From Rhizobium redzepovicii (GTDB lineage: Bacteria; Pseudomonadota; Alphaproteobacteria; Rhizobiales; Rhizobiaceae), in contig NZ_JAILYH010000005.1 in NCBI RefSeq assembly GCF_019793435.1, positions 124,001-188,000 on the forward strand: a stretch of 64,000 nt of DNA. The letters are read 5' to 3'. A program made the translations under genes and the position numbers. Positions within the stretch are counted from its first letter, which is position 1; every line of letters begins with the position of its first letter. The notes beneath the pieces are model-generated. The model was given only the letters and a program-made list of their open reading frames with translations, did not search any database and had not been told where the DNA came from. Shown here piece after piece: positions 1 through 11,500 of this stretch.

Positions 1-77
1 CCGGATATCGTCATGCCCTAAGGTTTTCTTGAGCCAAAAGCAATAGTTTTGGCCATGGCAAGCCTGCGGCAGAAGCG

Positions 78-1100
78 TCAGATCAGCCCGGCAATCGTCA
101 TCAGCTCCACGACCTTCCTGCTGTCCAGCGTCGAAGCTTCGACTTTCGGCGCATTGAGATCGGCGAGCGGCGTCAGCTTGTCGTTGGAAGCGGCATCCTT
201 GCCGATGGCATATTCGTAGGACGTGCCGTCCTTCAGAACCGCCTGGCCGGCCTTGCTGGTGATGAACTTCAAGAAAGCCTGGGCGTCCTTCATATGCTGG
301 GTCGACTTCAGGATGCCGCCGCCCGAAACACTGACGAAAGCGCCCGGATCCTGGTTCTTGAAGTAATGCAGGCCGACATTCTTGCTGTTTTCACCGGTTT
401 TGGCCTGATCGCCGAACCAGTAATAGTGATAGATGATCGCGCCTTCGACTTCGCCTGCATTGACGGCCTTCATGGCGACGCTGTTGCCCTTGTAGGGTGT
501 CGCGTTGTCCTTGAGGCCTTTCAGCCATGCCTTGGTGGCGTCTTCACCCTTGAGCTGCAGCAGCGAGGCGACGATGGCCTGGAAGTCTGCACCGGCAGGC
601 GCTGCACCCCAGCGGCCCTTCCAGGCCGGATCGGCGAGGTCGAGCATCGACTTCGGCAGCTTGTCTTCGGTGAGCTTGGTCTTGTCATAGGCAAAAACGG
701 TGGTGCGGGCGGCAATACCGGTCCACATGCCGTCGGCCGGGCGGTACTGATCCGGCACCTGGTCCAACGTGTCCTTTTCGATGGGGGCGAAGAGGCCTGC
801 GCCGTCGACCAGCGTCATCGCCGGCGAATTCTCGGTGAGGAATACGTCAGCCGGTGAGGCATCGCCTTCCTGGATGATCTGGTTGGCGAATTGCATGTCG
901 CTGCCCTGGCGCATGGTGACCTTGATGCCGGTCTCCTTGGTGAAGGCGTCGATCCATTCGCGGCCCAGGCTTTCGTGCTGGGCATTGTAGACGACGAGAC
1001 CTTCGTCCTGCGCATTGGCCCTGCCGGCGAGCGCAGTGGCGGAGAGAAACGAAGCGGCAAGCGCAAGCGCTTGGGAAAAACGGTTGAGAGCAAAGTTCAT
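78..1100 (-). CDS. Iron(III) ABC transporter periplasmic substrate-binding protein (FbpA-like)
   Basis: Family 1 extracellular solute-binding protein of the ferric-iron group, about 340 residues. A signal peptide (hydrophobic stretch then cleavage near ANAQ-DE) precedes the mature sequence beginning GLVVYNAQHESL. The adjacent tyrosines in the IIYHYYWFG segment match the iron-coordinating Tyr pair of FbpA proteins. ATG at 1100 is chosen because GGAGG lies just upstream; a longer frame to 1136 lacks a good site. The permease and ATPase partners, if in an operon, would lie left of the window. A TGA-N9-TCA motif about 113 bp upstream suggests iron control by RirA. The iron specificity is inferred from family resemblance. 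Confidence 0.85.
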   Translation of the reverse strand: MNFALNRFSQALALAASFLSATALAGRANAQDEGLVVYNAQHESLGREWIDAFTKETGIKVTMRQGSDMQFANQIIQEGDASPADVFLTENSPAMTLVDGAGLFAPIEKDTLDQVPDQYRPADGMWTGIAARTTVFAYDKTKLTEDKLPKSMLDLADPAWKGRWGAAPAGADFQAIVASLLQLKGEDATKAWLKGLKDNATPYKGNSVAMKAVNAGEVEGAIIYHYYWFGDQAKTGENSKNVGLHYFKNQDPGAFVSVSGGGILKSTQHMKDAQAFLKFITSKAGQAVLKDGTSYEYAIGKDAASNDKLTPLADLNAPKVEASTLDSRKVVELMTIAGLI

Positions 1101-1212
1101 GATGGCCTCCGTGGCAATGCCGCCCGAGCTCCACAAGGGCGATGAGAGGCGTATATTTTTCCTGACTGCCTATTTCAAGTTTGGCCTGCAAGGAAAAGCC
1201 ATCACAATATCT

Positions 1213-1227
1213 TGACTAAATATTTCA
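1213..1227 (-). promoter_or_regulatory. Putative RirA iron-responsive operator
   Basis: Exact TGA-N9-TCA (TGACTAAATATTTCA), the half-site arrangement of rhizobial iron-responsive operators bound by RirA. It sits in an AT-rich patch about 113 bp upstream of the iron-binding protein start. A match this short can occur by chance; its position before an iron gene is the main support. Confidence 0.5.
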
Positions 1228-1272
1228 TATTAAAAGGGAATAAATCTCGATCGGTCGAAAAAGCGGCATTCC

Positions 1273-1376
1273 GCGCATGTCGCCCGGAAGTGTGCAGCGG
1301 TTCCGGGACAACGACATGCGTCAAAAGAAGAGCTAAAGCGCGTCGCAGGAATCGAATTGCGTGCGACGCGGTTTAG
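1273..1376 (+). repeat. RIME-like dispersed repeat, copy A
   Basis: Two neighbouring palindromes. The first (1274-1320) has arms CGCATGTCG/CGACATGCG, an inner CCCGGAA/TTCCGGG stem and the core AAGTGTGCAGCGG. The second (1333-1376) has arms CTAAAGCGCGTCGCA and TGCGACGCGGTTTAG. This matches the description of Rhizobium intergenic mosaic elements. Related copies occur near 7.1, 11.9 and 22.3 kb. It fills the gap between amaB and the iron-binding gene. Confidence 0.75.
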
Positions 1377-1417
1377 GGGGTGCAGCCCTCCTTTTTCGAG
1401 CCTTTCTGCAAGCCGGC

Positions 1418-2956
<1,539 letters not shown>

Positions 2957-3001
2957 TGTCGTGGTTCCAATCTTATTATTCTCAGAAGCGTTCATCGCTT
3001 C

Positions 3002-4285
3002 TCAGAAGCGAGCATCGGCGAAATGGGCGACCTGAGCGCCGGCTTCGTACCATAGTTCCTTGAGCGCACGGAAGCTCGGCTCGGTGGGTGATGTCAAAGG
3101 CAGCGGCAGAGCGTCTTCGGTCAGCCGGCCGAGAATATGCTCGGCCAGTGTCCGGCCGAACACCGTGCCGGGGGCAATGCCGCGGCCATTGTAACCCGAA
3201 AAGCCGACGACACCGGGCGCGAATTTATGAAAGCGCGGCAGCGCATTGTCGGTCATGCCGATCTGGCCGTACCATTCGCATTCGAATTCGACATCGCCGA
3301 TAATCGGGAACAGCCGCTTCAAGGCGCGCTTAGCCCAGCCCTTGTGCACGGCTAGCCCGGTATTGCGCAGCGCCCCGACACTGCCGAAAACGAGACGCCC
3401 GGCCTGGTCCATGCGGAAGGAGGAGAGGATGTCCTTGGTGTCCCATGCGCCTTCCCGCCCCGGCAGGATCGACTGGCGCAGATTATGGCCGAGCGGCACG
3501 GTGGCGAAGTTGAAATAGGGCAGATAGACCTGCTCGTTGCGCACCTGCTCGAAGGGGCCGGTGCTGTAGGCATCGGTCGCGACGATGATCCAGTCGGCGC
3601 TGACCGCGCCGTTTGCCGTCTTCACGGTCCAGCGGCTGCCGTTGCGCTCCGTTGCGATGACGGGACTCGACGTGTGGATGGCAACGCCCGCCTTGACGGC
3701 GGCATGGGCAAGGCCGCGCGCATAGGCCAGCGGCTGCAGCGTGCCGGCGCGCATGTCGAGCAGCGAACCGGTATAGGCGTCGCTACCGATGCGTCTGGCT
3801 GTCTCCGCCGCATCGAGCAGCGTCACGGGCGCGCCGCGCGCGGACCATTGCGCCGCGCGCGCCTCGATCTCCTTCAGCCCGTCGGCGCCGACGGCGCAGT
3901 GCAGCGTGCCGTTGCGTTCGAGTTCGCAGGCGATCCGGTGCCTGTCGATCAGCTCCATGACGAGCTTCGGCGCATTGCCGAGCAGCTCGAGCAGGCGCTC
4001 GCCATGCACCGGGCCGAGCACACCGGGCAGATCGTCGGGCATCACCCACATGCCGGCATTGATCAGGCCGACATTGCGCCCCGCGCCGCCGAAACCGATT
4101 TCCTTCGCCTCCAAGAGCACCACCCTCGACCCGGCTTCGGCAAGATGCAGGGCGGAGGACAGACCGGTGTAGCCACCACCGACCACGACGACATCGGCAG
4201 ACACCGCGCCTTCGAGAGGCAAGGTCGCCGGCGGCTCGGCTGCGGTCTTTTCCCAGAGGCCGTGGGAGCGCGGATCATTCAGCAT
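3002..4285 (-). CDS. amaA: FAD-dependent oxidoreductase, probable L-pipecolate oxidase
   Basis: DAO-family flavoenzyme of 427 residues. The N-terminal dinucleotide-binding motif VVVVGGGYTGLSSALHLAE is followed by an acidic residue at the second strand (LLEAKEIGFG) and the GGAGRNVG segment. The C-terminal GYNGRGIAPGTVFG is the usual FAD-contact region of this family. AmaA converts L-pipecolate to piperideine-6-carboxylate, the substrate pool for the adjacent AmaB. Other DAO oxidases (gamma-glutamylputrescine or proline-like) look similar, so the substrate is inferred from the neighbours amaB and hglS. It reads in the same direction as both. Confidence 0.78.
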   Translation of the reverse strand: MLNDPRSHGLWEKTAAEPPATLPLEGAVSADVVVVGGGYTGLSSALHLAEAGSRVVLLEAKEIGFGGAGRNVGLINAGMWVMPDDLPGVLGPVHGERLLELLGNAPKLVMELIDRHRIACELERNGTLHCAVGADGLKEIEARAAQWSARGAPVTLLDAAETARRIGSDAYTGSLLDMRAGTLQPLAYARGLAHAAVKAGVAIHTSSPVIATERNGSRWTVKTANGAVSADWIIVATDAYSTGPFEQVRNEQVYLPYFNFATVPLGHNLRQSILPGREGAWDTKDILSSFRMDQAGRLVFGSVGALRNTGLAVHKGWAKRALKRLFPIIGDVEFECEWYGQIGMTDNALPRFHKFAPGVVGFSGYNGRGIAPGTVFGRTLAEHILGRLTEDALPLPLTSPTEPSFRALKELWYEAGAQVAHFADARF

Positions 4286-4350
4286 GGTCTAGTCCGATCG
4301 GAACGAAATCGCGGTACTCTAACGCATATGATGAAGTGTTGAAGGCCATT

Positions 4351-5763
4351 TTACGCGACGGTCTTCAACTGCAGCGGCGCGAGCCCCAGCGCTTCCATTG
4401 CCGCATCCAGCGAGGCGGCCTGGCGCTCGGCATAAAGCGCCAACTCGTCCTGAACGGTGGCGCCGAGCGCCGCCTCGAAGGCGTCGCGGTTCGAACGTGT
4501 CGCATAATTCTGCTGCTGATCGGTGCCGAGATTCGACTGGAAGATGCCGGCCGCGCTGACGGGCAGGAAATCTTCGTAGACGATCGGCGAGAAGGCAAGG
4601 TAACCCTTGGCGATCAGCGCTTCCGGATCGCCGGGGAGCGGGGCGCCTACGGCCGCAGCAATGCCCGCAGGCGTCGCGCAGTAACGGAAGAAGGCGAGAC
4701 CTTGCCTGCGCAGCTCTTCCCAGCTGTCCGGCAGCGCCTTGAAACGCTCGGCAAGTTCCTGATCGTAGGCGCCGGCCTTGGCGCCGCCGGCGCCGACCTG
4801 CACTTCGCCGCGGACCGAGGCGAGCAGCCGGTCGTAGAGCGCCCGGCCCTTGGCCGTCAGTGCCACGCCGCGCTGTTCGATCTCGCCGAAACGGGCGGTA
4901 TGCGTCCCTTGAACCGCTTCCACGTCACCGGCAAAGACGATCGTTTCTTCAAGCGCCTTGAAGCTCGTCTGCCGCAGCAGAATATCGCAATGGCGGCGCG
5001 GCGGTCCTTCGATGACGGCCTTCGGGGTGATGCCGCGTTCCGGCATGCGGGCCTGGACGGCATCGATATCGAGCGTGCGCGGCGTCAGGTGGTTGATATG
5101 CGGGCCCTTGAAGCTGACAACGTCGGCGATCAACCGGTGCGCATCATGCAGGCGCTTATAGGTTTCGGCGCTAACCGTCGCCTCGCCGTGCCAACGGAAG
5201 GTTTCAAGCGCCTCGGCGACGAACTCCGTCGCCTCCGCCTCCGTCAGGCCGCCATTCTGCTCGTGACGCTCGATCAGCGCGACGGCGCGCGGCGTATAGA
5301 TGCGCCGCTTTGCCAGAATGGCTTCGGCTTCGCTGCGCAGCCCTTCGTCCTCGATCAGCTCCAAGCGCAACAGCGAGGTGAAGACGCGGAACGGATTGAT
5401 GTTGAGTGCGGCCTCGTCGATCGGCCGGAAGCAGGTAGAGTGAACAGGCACGCCGGCGACCGAGAGATCGTAATAGCCGACCGACTGCATGCCCATGACC
5501 GCAAACAGCCGGCGGATGGTGAAAAGCTCTTCCGCCGTGCCGAGCCGGATGGCGCCGTGGCGCTCGACATCAATGCGCTCCAGTTCGCCGGCGCCGGCCA
5601 GCCTTTCGCGCAGATCGGGATTGTTTTTGAGGCAGCCGGCATTCACATCCGCCACCAGTTCGATCAGCGTGCCATATTGCGGCACCTCGGCCCGATACAT
5701 CTGCGACATCGCTTCGGTGAACAGCGAGCGGATACGGTCTGTGGAAACGAAGGCTTGCGGCAT
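4351..5763 (-). CDS. hglS: 2-oxoadipate dioxygenase/decarboxylase (DUF1338, HglS)
   Basis: Non-haem iron enzyme of the VOC-like DUF1338 family, 470 residues. HglS converts 2-oxoadipate to D-2-hydroxyglutarate, the last specific step of D-lysine/pipecolate breakdown. Visible landmarks are VERHGAIRLG (H69 and R73), HINHLTPRTLD (metal His at 225) and an acidic RFGEIEQRG segment near residue 294. These sit one residue or less from the iron and substrate ligands reported for the Pseudomonas putida enzyme. ATG at 5763 is the first in frame. The start faces a LysR gene across 109 bp, and amaA lies downstream on the same strand. Confidence 0.88.
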   Translation of the reverse strand: MPQAFVSTDRIRSLFTEAMSQMYRAEVPQYGTLIELVADVNAGCLKNNPDLRERLAGAGELERIDVERHGAIRLGTAEELFTIRRLFAVMGMQSVGYYDLSVAGVPVHSTCFRPIDEAALNINPFRVFTSLLRLELIEDEGLRSEAEAILAKRRIYTPRAVALIERHEQNGGLTEAEATEFVAEALETFRWHGEATVSAETYKRLHDAHRLIADVVSFKGPHINHLTPRTLDIDAVQARMPERGITPKAVIEGPPRRHCDILLRQTSFKALEETIVFAGDVEAVQGTHTARFGEIEQRGVALTAKGRALYDRLLASVRGEVQVGAGGAKAGAYDQELAERFKALPDSWEELRRQGLAFFRYCATPAGIAAAVGAPLPGDPEALIAKGYLAFSPIVYEDFLPVSAAGIFQSNLGTDQQQNYATRSNRDAFEAALGATVQDELALYAERQAASLDAAMEALGLAPLQLKTVA

Positions 5764-5775
5764 CTCGGAAACTCC

Positions 5776-5870
5776 GGCTCATTCCGTTTTTGCAGGATGA
5801 GCCTCTTTACAACGGCCATAAAGGCGGAAATATCGACATTTTGGAAATAGCTCATTCTGAAATGGAATGA
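5776..5870. promoter_or_regulatory. Divergent control region between hglS and lysR-type gene
   Basis: The gap holds two inverted repeats. TCATTC/GAATGA (5852-5870) abuts the LysR start, as expected for an autoregulatory LysR site. GGCTCAT/ATGAGCC (5776-5803) lies in the hglS leader. LysR regulators typically act from such shared divergent promoters. Which repeat is the true operator cannot be told from sequence. Confidence 0.45.
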
Positions 5871-5872
5871 AC

Positions 5873-6775
5873 ATGTTCGCTTCAAGACGTTTTCTGCCGT
5901 CGATTTCGCATCTCGCCGCTTTCGAAGCCGTTGCCCGCACCGGCAGCGTCACGGCCGCCGCCCGTGAACTCGATCTGACGCAGAGCGCCGTCAGCCGCCA
6001 GGTGAGCGCGCTGGAGGAGCAGCTTGGTGTCGAACTCTTCCTGCGCGAACGTCAGACCATGCGGCTGACGCCAGCCGGCGACAGTTATGCCCGCGAGATC
6101 CGCGAGGCGCTGCGGCGCATATCGAGCGCCTCGCTGAACCTGCGCGCCAATCCGCATGGCGGCACGCTCAACCTCGCCATCCTTCCGACCTTCGGCACGC
6201 GCTGGCTGGCGCCGCGCCTCGGGCGCTTCCTCGTTGCCAATCCCGGCGTGACGATCAATCTGGTGACCCGGCTTTCGCCTTTCGATTTCCGCCTCGATTC
6301 GATCGACGCCGCCATCCATTTCGGCCATCCGCACTGGCCGGGCGCCGAACTCGCCTTTCTGATGTCGGAGCGCACGGTGCCGGCCTGCAGCCCCGATTTT
6401 CTGAAGCGATACACGATCTCCGGGCCGCAGGATCTGCTGTCCGTTCCGCTGCTGCATCTGACGACCCGGCCCGACGCCTGGGAGCAATGGTTCGCCGGCA
6501 ACGGCGTGTCTTTCGAAAGCGTGCACGGCATGCTCTTCGACCAGTTCGCCACCGCCGCGCAAGCGGCGATCGCCGGTCTCGGCATCGCTCTTTTGCCGAA
6601 ATTTCTGATGCAGGAAGAGCTGCGGCGCGGCGATCTCGTCGCCGCCATCGACGGCGAAATGGAAAGCCGCGAGCGCTATTATCTCGCCTTTCCGCCCGAG
6701 CGTGCCCACTATGCGCCGCTTGCCGCCTTCCGCGACTGGATCGTCGCGGAAGCGGCCGCCGAGCCGGCAGCTTGA
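5873..6775 (+). CDS. LysR-family transcriptional regulator (GcvA-like)
   Basis: About 300 residues with an N-terminal winged helix-turn-helix (LAAFEAVARTGSVTAAARELDLTQSAVSRQ region, residues 15-45) and a C-terminal ligand-binding fold. The segment RLDSIDAAIHFGHPHWPG and the ending resemble the GcvA/AmpR subgroup. Divergent orientation from hglS suggests it controls the lysine catabolic genes, possibly sensing 2-aminoadipate or 2-oxoadipate; that ligand is a guess. ATG at 5873 is preferred because GGA precedes it at suitable spacing; an in-frame ATG at 5867 lies inside the palindrome. Confidence 0.88.
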   Translation: MFASRRFLPSISHLAAFEAVARTGSVTAAARELDLTQSAVSRQVSALEEQLGVELFLRERQTMRLTPAGDSYAREIREALRRISSASLNLRANPHGGTLNLAILPTFGTRWLAPRLGRFLVANPGVTINLVTRLSPFDFRLDSIDAAIHFGHPHWPGAELAFLMSERTVPACSPDFLKRYTISGPQDLLSVPLLHLTTRPDAWEQWFAGNGVSFESVHGMLFDQFATAAQAAIAGLGIALLPKFLMQEELRRGDLVAAIDGEMESRERYYLAFPPERAHYAPLAAFRDWIVAEAAAEPAA

Positions 6776-6845
6776 CGAACGGCTTGCATCGGCATGGCGC
6801 TTTCGACCATTATATTAGCCAAACAACCCTTTGCAGGAAATCCCC

Positions 6846-7082
6846 ATGAAGCCGATCTTCGTCCAGCTCCAATGCGCCCCCGGCAAGACCTATGAGGTCG
6901 CCGACGCCATCTACCAGACCGAACTGGTCTCGGAGCTCTATTCCACAAGCGGCGACTACGACCTGCTGCTGAAGGTCTACATTGAGGAAGGCCAGGATAT
7001 CGGCAAGTTCATCAACGACAACATCGCCAACATTCCCGGCATCGTCCGCTCGCTGACGACCCTGACTTTCAAGGCCTTCTAA
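6846..7082 (+). CDS. Stand-alone Lrp/AsnC ligand-binding (RAM) domain protein
   Basis: Small 78-residue protein equivalent to the C-terminal effector-binding half of Lrp/AsnC regulators, with no helix-turn-helix. The typical ferredoxin-like RAM pattern is visible: MKPIFVQLQCAPGKTYEVAD, then GDYDLLLKVYIE and IPGIVRSLTTLTF. GGA at suitable spacing supports ATG 6846. It follows the LysR gene by 70 bp on the same strand. Stand-alone RAM proteins bind amino acids and can pair with full-length Lrp partners; being next to amino-acid catabolism fits, but no partner is visible here. Confidence 0.85.
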   Translation: MKPIFVQLQCAPGKTYEVADAIYQTELVSELYSTSGDYDLLLKVYIEEGQDIGKFINDNIANIPGIVRSLTTLTFKAF

Positions 7083-7083
7083 A

Positions 7084-7205
7084 GCAATTCCAGCAAAAGT
7101 GTGCAGCGGTTTTGCCAGGCAAAGCGCGAAGCGCTTTTGTCGGGAATTGCGTAAAAACAAAAGACAGAGCATTTCCGTGATGCGAAGAAAAACGGAAATG
7201 CTCTG
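7084..7205 (+). repeat. RIME-like dispersed repeat, copy B, with extra hairpin
   Basis: Outer arms GCAATTCC/GGGAATTGC (7084-7150) enclose CAAAAGTGTGCAGCGGTTTTG, the same core as the other copies, plus a GCGCGAAGCGC hairpin. A second perfect 14-bp stem, CAGAGCATTTCCGT/ACGGAAATGCTCTG, follows at 7165-7205. It lies just after the RAM-domain gene and could end its transcript. Confidence 0.7.
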
Positions 7206-7350
7206 AACTCCGTCAGACGCGGTTAACCTTTTTACGAAGAATCGCCTCTCGGGATGCCGCTTAAACCACGGCTTAACGCCTGAGATATCTGGTCGTTGCT
7301 ATAAGAGTCCCGTCTCGGCATGAGGCGGCGCGTGCAGCGATAGGTGGAAA

Positions 7351-8529
7351 ATGGTGATCGTCGAGGCAGACAGGATGCGCGAGAGGCCGCAGCCGGAAAC
7401 GGCGCCGCTGATCGTCCATGTCGTGCGCCAGTTCCTGCCCAACCGGGGCGGCCTGGAAGACGTTGTCGCCAATCTCGCCCGCCAGACCGTTCGCCGCGGT
7501 TATCGCGTCCGCGTCGTCACCCTCGATTCGCTGTTCACCGCACCTGATGACAAGCTGCCGCCGCGCGAAGATATCGACGGCATCGAGGTGGTGCGCATTC
7601 CCTGGTCCGGCAGCAGCCGTTATCCACTGGCGCCCAAAGTTTTCGGCCATCTCGCCGATGCCGATCTCGTCCACGTCCATGCCATCGATTTCTTCTTCGA
7701 CGCGCTCGCCTGGGGCCGGCTGCTGCACCGCAAGCCGATGATCGTCACCACCCATGGCGGCTTCTTCCACACCAGGAAATACGCGGCGATCAAGAAGATC
7801 TGGTTCCGGACGCTGACCCGCGCTTCGGCACTGGCTTACCGGCGGGTCGTCTGCTGCAGCGCCTCCGACCTCAAGCAGTTTTCCGAAATCGTGCCCGACA
7901 GCCTGCTGATCGAAAACGGCGCCGATATCGGTAAATTTGCCGACACTGCTTCGCGCCGGGCGCGGCGCCGCATCGTCACCATCGGCCGGTTCTCGGTCAA
8001 CAAGCGGCTGGACCATTTGCTCGATGCGATGGCCGAGCTGAAGACGCGCAATGCGGAATGGCATCTCGACATCGTCGGGGCCGAATCCGATCAGAACCGG
8101 GCCGACGTCGAAGCCGCGATCGAAGGCCGCGACCTGTCCGGCCGCGTCACCCTGCACGTCTCACCCGACAACGCCGCCATCCGGCGCATCATCGCCGACG
8201 CCTCGCTCTTCGCCTCCGCCTCGGAATATGAAGGTTTCGGCCTGGTGGCGCTGGAGGCGATGAGCGCCGGCCTGCTGCCGGTGCTGAACGCCAACGACGC
8301 CTTTACGACACTTGCCGGCCGGCATCCCGTCATCACGCTTGCCGATTTCACCAATCCGGAGACCGCCGCGACCGGGATCGAAGCGGCCTATGAAACGCTC
8401 GCACGCCAACCTGACGCCGTCCGCGCCGGGCTTCTCGACGCCGCGCGCGGTTACTCCTGGGACATTGTTGCCGGGCGTTATATCGATCTCTATCGGTCGC
8501 TGAACGTCGCCACTGCAGACAGCATCTGA
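7351..8529 (+). CDS. Glycosyltransferase family 4
   Basis: GT-B fold glycosyltransferase of 392 residues. The N-terminal domain begins IVHVVRQFLPNRGGLEDVVANLA, the usual acceptor-side GT4 opening. The C-terminal donor domain has VTIGRFSVNKRLDHLLDAM and the E-x7-E signature region YEGFGLVALEAMSAG. GGTGG a few bases upstream supports the ATG at 7351. It converges on the flippase-hydrolase fusion gene with only 19 bp between stops. A role in building a cell-surface glycan is likely; donor sugar and linkage cannot be read from sequence. Confidence 0.9.
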   Translation: MVIVEADRMRERPQPETAPLIVHVVRQFLPNRGGLEDVVANLARQTVRRGYRVRVVTLDSLFTAPDDKLPPREDIDGIEVVRIPWSGSSRYPLAPKVFGHLADADLVHVHAIDFFFDALAWGRLLHRKPMIVTTHGGFFHTRKYAAIKKIWFRTLTRASALAYRRVVCCSASDLKQFSEIVPDSLLIENGADIGKFADTASRRARRRIVTIGRFSVNKRLDHLLDAMAELKTRNAEWHLDIVGAESDQNRADVEAAIEGRDLSGRVTLHVSPDNAAIRRIIADASLFASASEYEGFGLVALEAMSAGLLPVLNANDAFTTLAGRHPVITLADFTNPETAATGIEAAYETLARQPDAVRAGLLDAARGYSWDIVAGRYIDLYRSLNVATADSI

Positions 8530-8548
8530 ACTACCGGCCTGAAATTCC

Positions 8549-11500
8549 TCACGCCCTCGCCAGGCGGATGATCTCGTCGAGCACGAATTTGCGCGATTGC
8601 GGCGGCGTCAGATTGTGGTCGGCATCCGGCAGCATCAGCAGCCGCACATTCGGATAGCGGGAAAGCTTGGCGCCGCGCGGTCCGAAATGGAAATAGACGT
8701 GGTCGAGCCCGACATCGCCCTCGCTGTAAATCAGCGTCAGCGGCACCTTGCGCTTGCCGAACAGCGCGAAGGAATGCCGAACCTCGCGAGCAATATGGCG
8801 CCGGTCGGGAAGCAGTTCCAGCAGCGGCGCGATAAAGGGTGACAGACGCCGGCCACCGGCGATGACGATATTCTGCAGCGCCGACACCACGTCCACCTGG
8901 CCGCTGAGCAGCCGCTTCAGCGTATCCACCCGCGCCAGGCGCTGACCGTAGTCATCCAGGCTGCGCGGGACGGAAACGACATGCTCCCGACGCACCGGCA
9001 CCTCGGGATCCCAGTAATAGACGAAGGGATTGATCGAGACCACCGCCTTCAACCGCTCGTCGGCGACGCCGGCGCGGAAGGCGACGTAGCCGCCGCTGCA
9101 CCGGCCGGCCACCATGACCGGACCTGCAACGACGCTTTCGAGCAGATCGAGCGCGGCAACCGCATCCTCGGTCTGCGTGCTGGAATAAAGCACCTGTTCC
9201 GGCGCATCCGGCCGCGGCGGGCTGTCTCCGACATTGGCGGAATCGAAGCGCAGCGAAACGACGCCCTGACGTGCGAGCTCACGCGCCATATCCACCGTCG
9301 TCCGTCCCCAGCCGGCATGCCGGTCATAGGCCGTCGACAGGAAGAGAACCGCATTGCCCTTGATCTCGCCGAGCGGCCGGCTGACGACGCCGACCAGATG
9401 GTCGTGGCTGCCGAAACGCACCGGTGTTTCGACAAAACCCTCGCCGGCAAGCGGCGCATTTTCGATCGTCGCCGGCGAATGCGCGCCGGACGTCTCCGTC
9501 GTCATCCTCTCCAGCCACGTCTTCAGCAACTCGACGACCTCAGCCGGCGTCTTGGCAAACAGCGGATTGGTGGCGAGCTCGTCATAGCCTTCGAAAACCG
9601 TCTGTTCGACGTCGGCGCCGAGCGCCTTCAGCGCATCGGCAAAGCCGGTATCGTCGACCTTGGCGGGACGCTCGAGGATCAGATAACGCGACGCAGCAAG
9701 CCCCTGCGGCGGGGCGATGTTGAGCTTGCCGAGTTCGGCGGCGATCTCTTCGGGCATGACGAGCCCGGCGATCTGCACCTTCGCGGTCTGGACATGTTCC
9801 TTGCCGAGGCCGAGATCGGCATCGATGATCTTGGACCACATGTTGAGTTCGCGCAGATAGGCCCGGCCGCTCAGCACCGGCGCCAGCATGACGAGGCTGT
9901 CGACGCCGTCGATCGAGGCGCCGATGCGATGAGCAAGCGTTGCGCCGAGCCCCTGTCCGATGAGGATGATACGGTCGCAGCCGCTCAGCGATTTGAGCTT
10001 GGCGGCCGCCGCGCGGATCGAATTTTCCCAGGTTTCCAGCCTTGCCGGCAGCGCGCCGAAATCGAGCGCGTCGCCAGTGCCGCGATAGTCGAAACGCAGG
10101 CTCGCCACGCCGATATCCGAGAAATGCTCGGCGGCCACACGGAAGAATTTGCGGCTGCACATCTCCTCGAAACCCCAGGGGCTGACGAAGAGCACGGCGG
10201 CTGAACGCTTCTTCGCCAGAGGGTTTTCAGGCATGAACAGCCCGATCGTGCCGTCGAAGACGACAGGCAGGGCGGCGTTGCGCCCGGCACCCTCGGCCGG
10301 TTCGAGCGAAAATTCCCCGGGCGCGACCTTGGCGCGGTCAGGGTCGCCCGGAAGCCGCGGCGCAATGAAATTGATCGCGTAGCCTACAGGGCGCTGCAGC
10401 ACCCGCGGCATCTTGGCGAGAATGGAGCGCATGACCTCGACATCTTCGGCCGGCATGACGCGCAGCAGGCGGAGTGCCACGAGATAGCAGAATGTGCCGG
10501 CAAGGATCGCGGCGACGAGACCGACCGGCCCCTGGATGAATTCCAGCACCGAGAGCGCCCCGCAAGCACAAAGCACGGCGGCAAGGGTCACCTTCGTCAG
10601 GCTTGTGTAGAGGCCTGAAAGCTGGGATCCGAATCCTGTCTGTCTGATCATCATCACCGACATCGCAACGAAGACGAGGATGCGCACGAGTGCGGCACCC
10701 TCGGCTGCAAGCCTAGGTATGATCAGTAAACAACCGACTACCATCAGAAGGCCACCTATCACACTGATGTTCAGGCGGGAGCGAACCCTGTCCATCGACA
10801 AGAGGTAGAGACTGAGGATCTGCATGAAGGTATAGGCGGGCGCGACCAGCGCAAGCAGCGCTACCACCGTTCCGCTGCGGCGGAACGCTTCGCCGAACAC
10901 CACGAGCACCAATTCACTGGAGATCGCCGCCAGCCCGAGGCTCATCGGCAATACGATATAGGCCATGCTGCGGGTGACGGCGGCGAAGACCTCGACCGGC
11001 AAGGTCGAATCGTCGCTGTTGTGCCGCCGCTCGGAATAATAGGGCAGCAGGCTGCCGGTCATCTGGATCGGCAGCTGCAGCGCGATATTGGCGATCGACA
11101 GGCCGACGGCGTAGTAGCCGACCATCTCCACCGACCAGAACTGCTGCAGGAAGAGCAGCTCGAGCCGATTAAGGAAGATCGAATCGATAATAAACTGGAT
11201 CGACAGGATGACCGAGGAGGAGGCGAGCGCTTTGAGAGAGACCCCGCACCAGTCGCGCCGCGCAAGAAGGATCGGCAGTGTGGCGAAAAACAGCACGAGC
11301 TGGCCGAGCGCATAACCGACGAGCACGCCTTCCACCCCATAGAGCACAGCGCCGACGGCAACGCCGGCAAGCTGCACGATCGAGACGGCAACCGTCAGGC
11401 GGAAGAAGGCGCCCAGTTTCTTTTCGCCGATCAGGTAGAATTTGACGAAGGATCCGATTGCCTGGACGAAGAACAGCACGCCGGTGACAAGCGCGACGGA

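Noticed and set aside
1273..1376. Repeat palindromes considered as CRISPR or insertion-sequence ends
   Set aside because: Copies are dispersed singly, have no regular spacers, no target duplications and no cas or transposase gene nearby.
4336..5850. 504-codon frame on the plus strand opposite hglS
   Set aside because: Arg/Gly-rich, no recognisable motif, fully antisense to a gene with intact catalytic residues.
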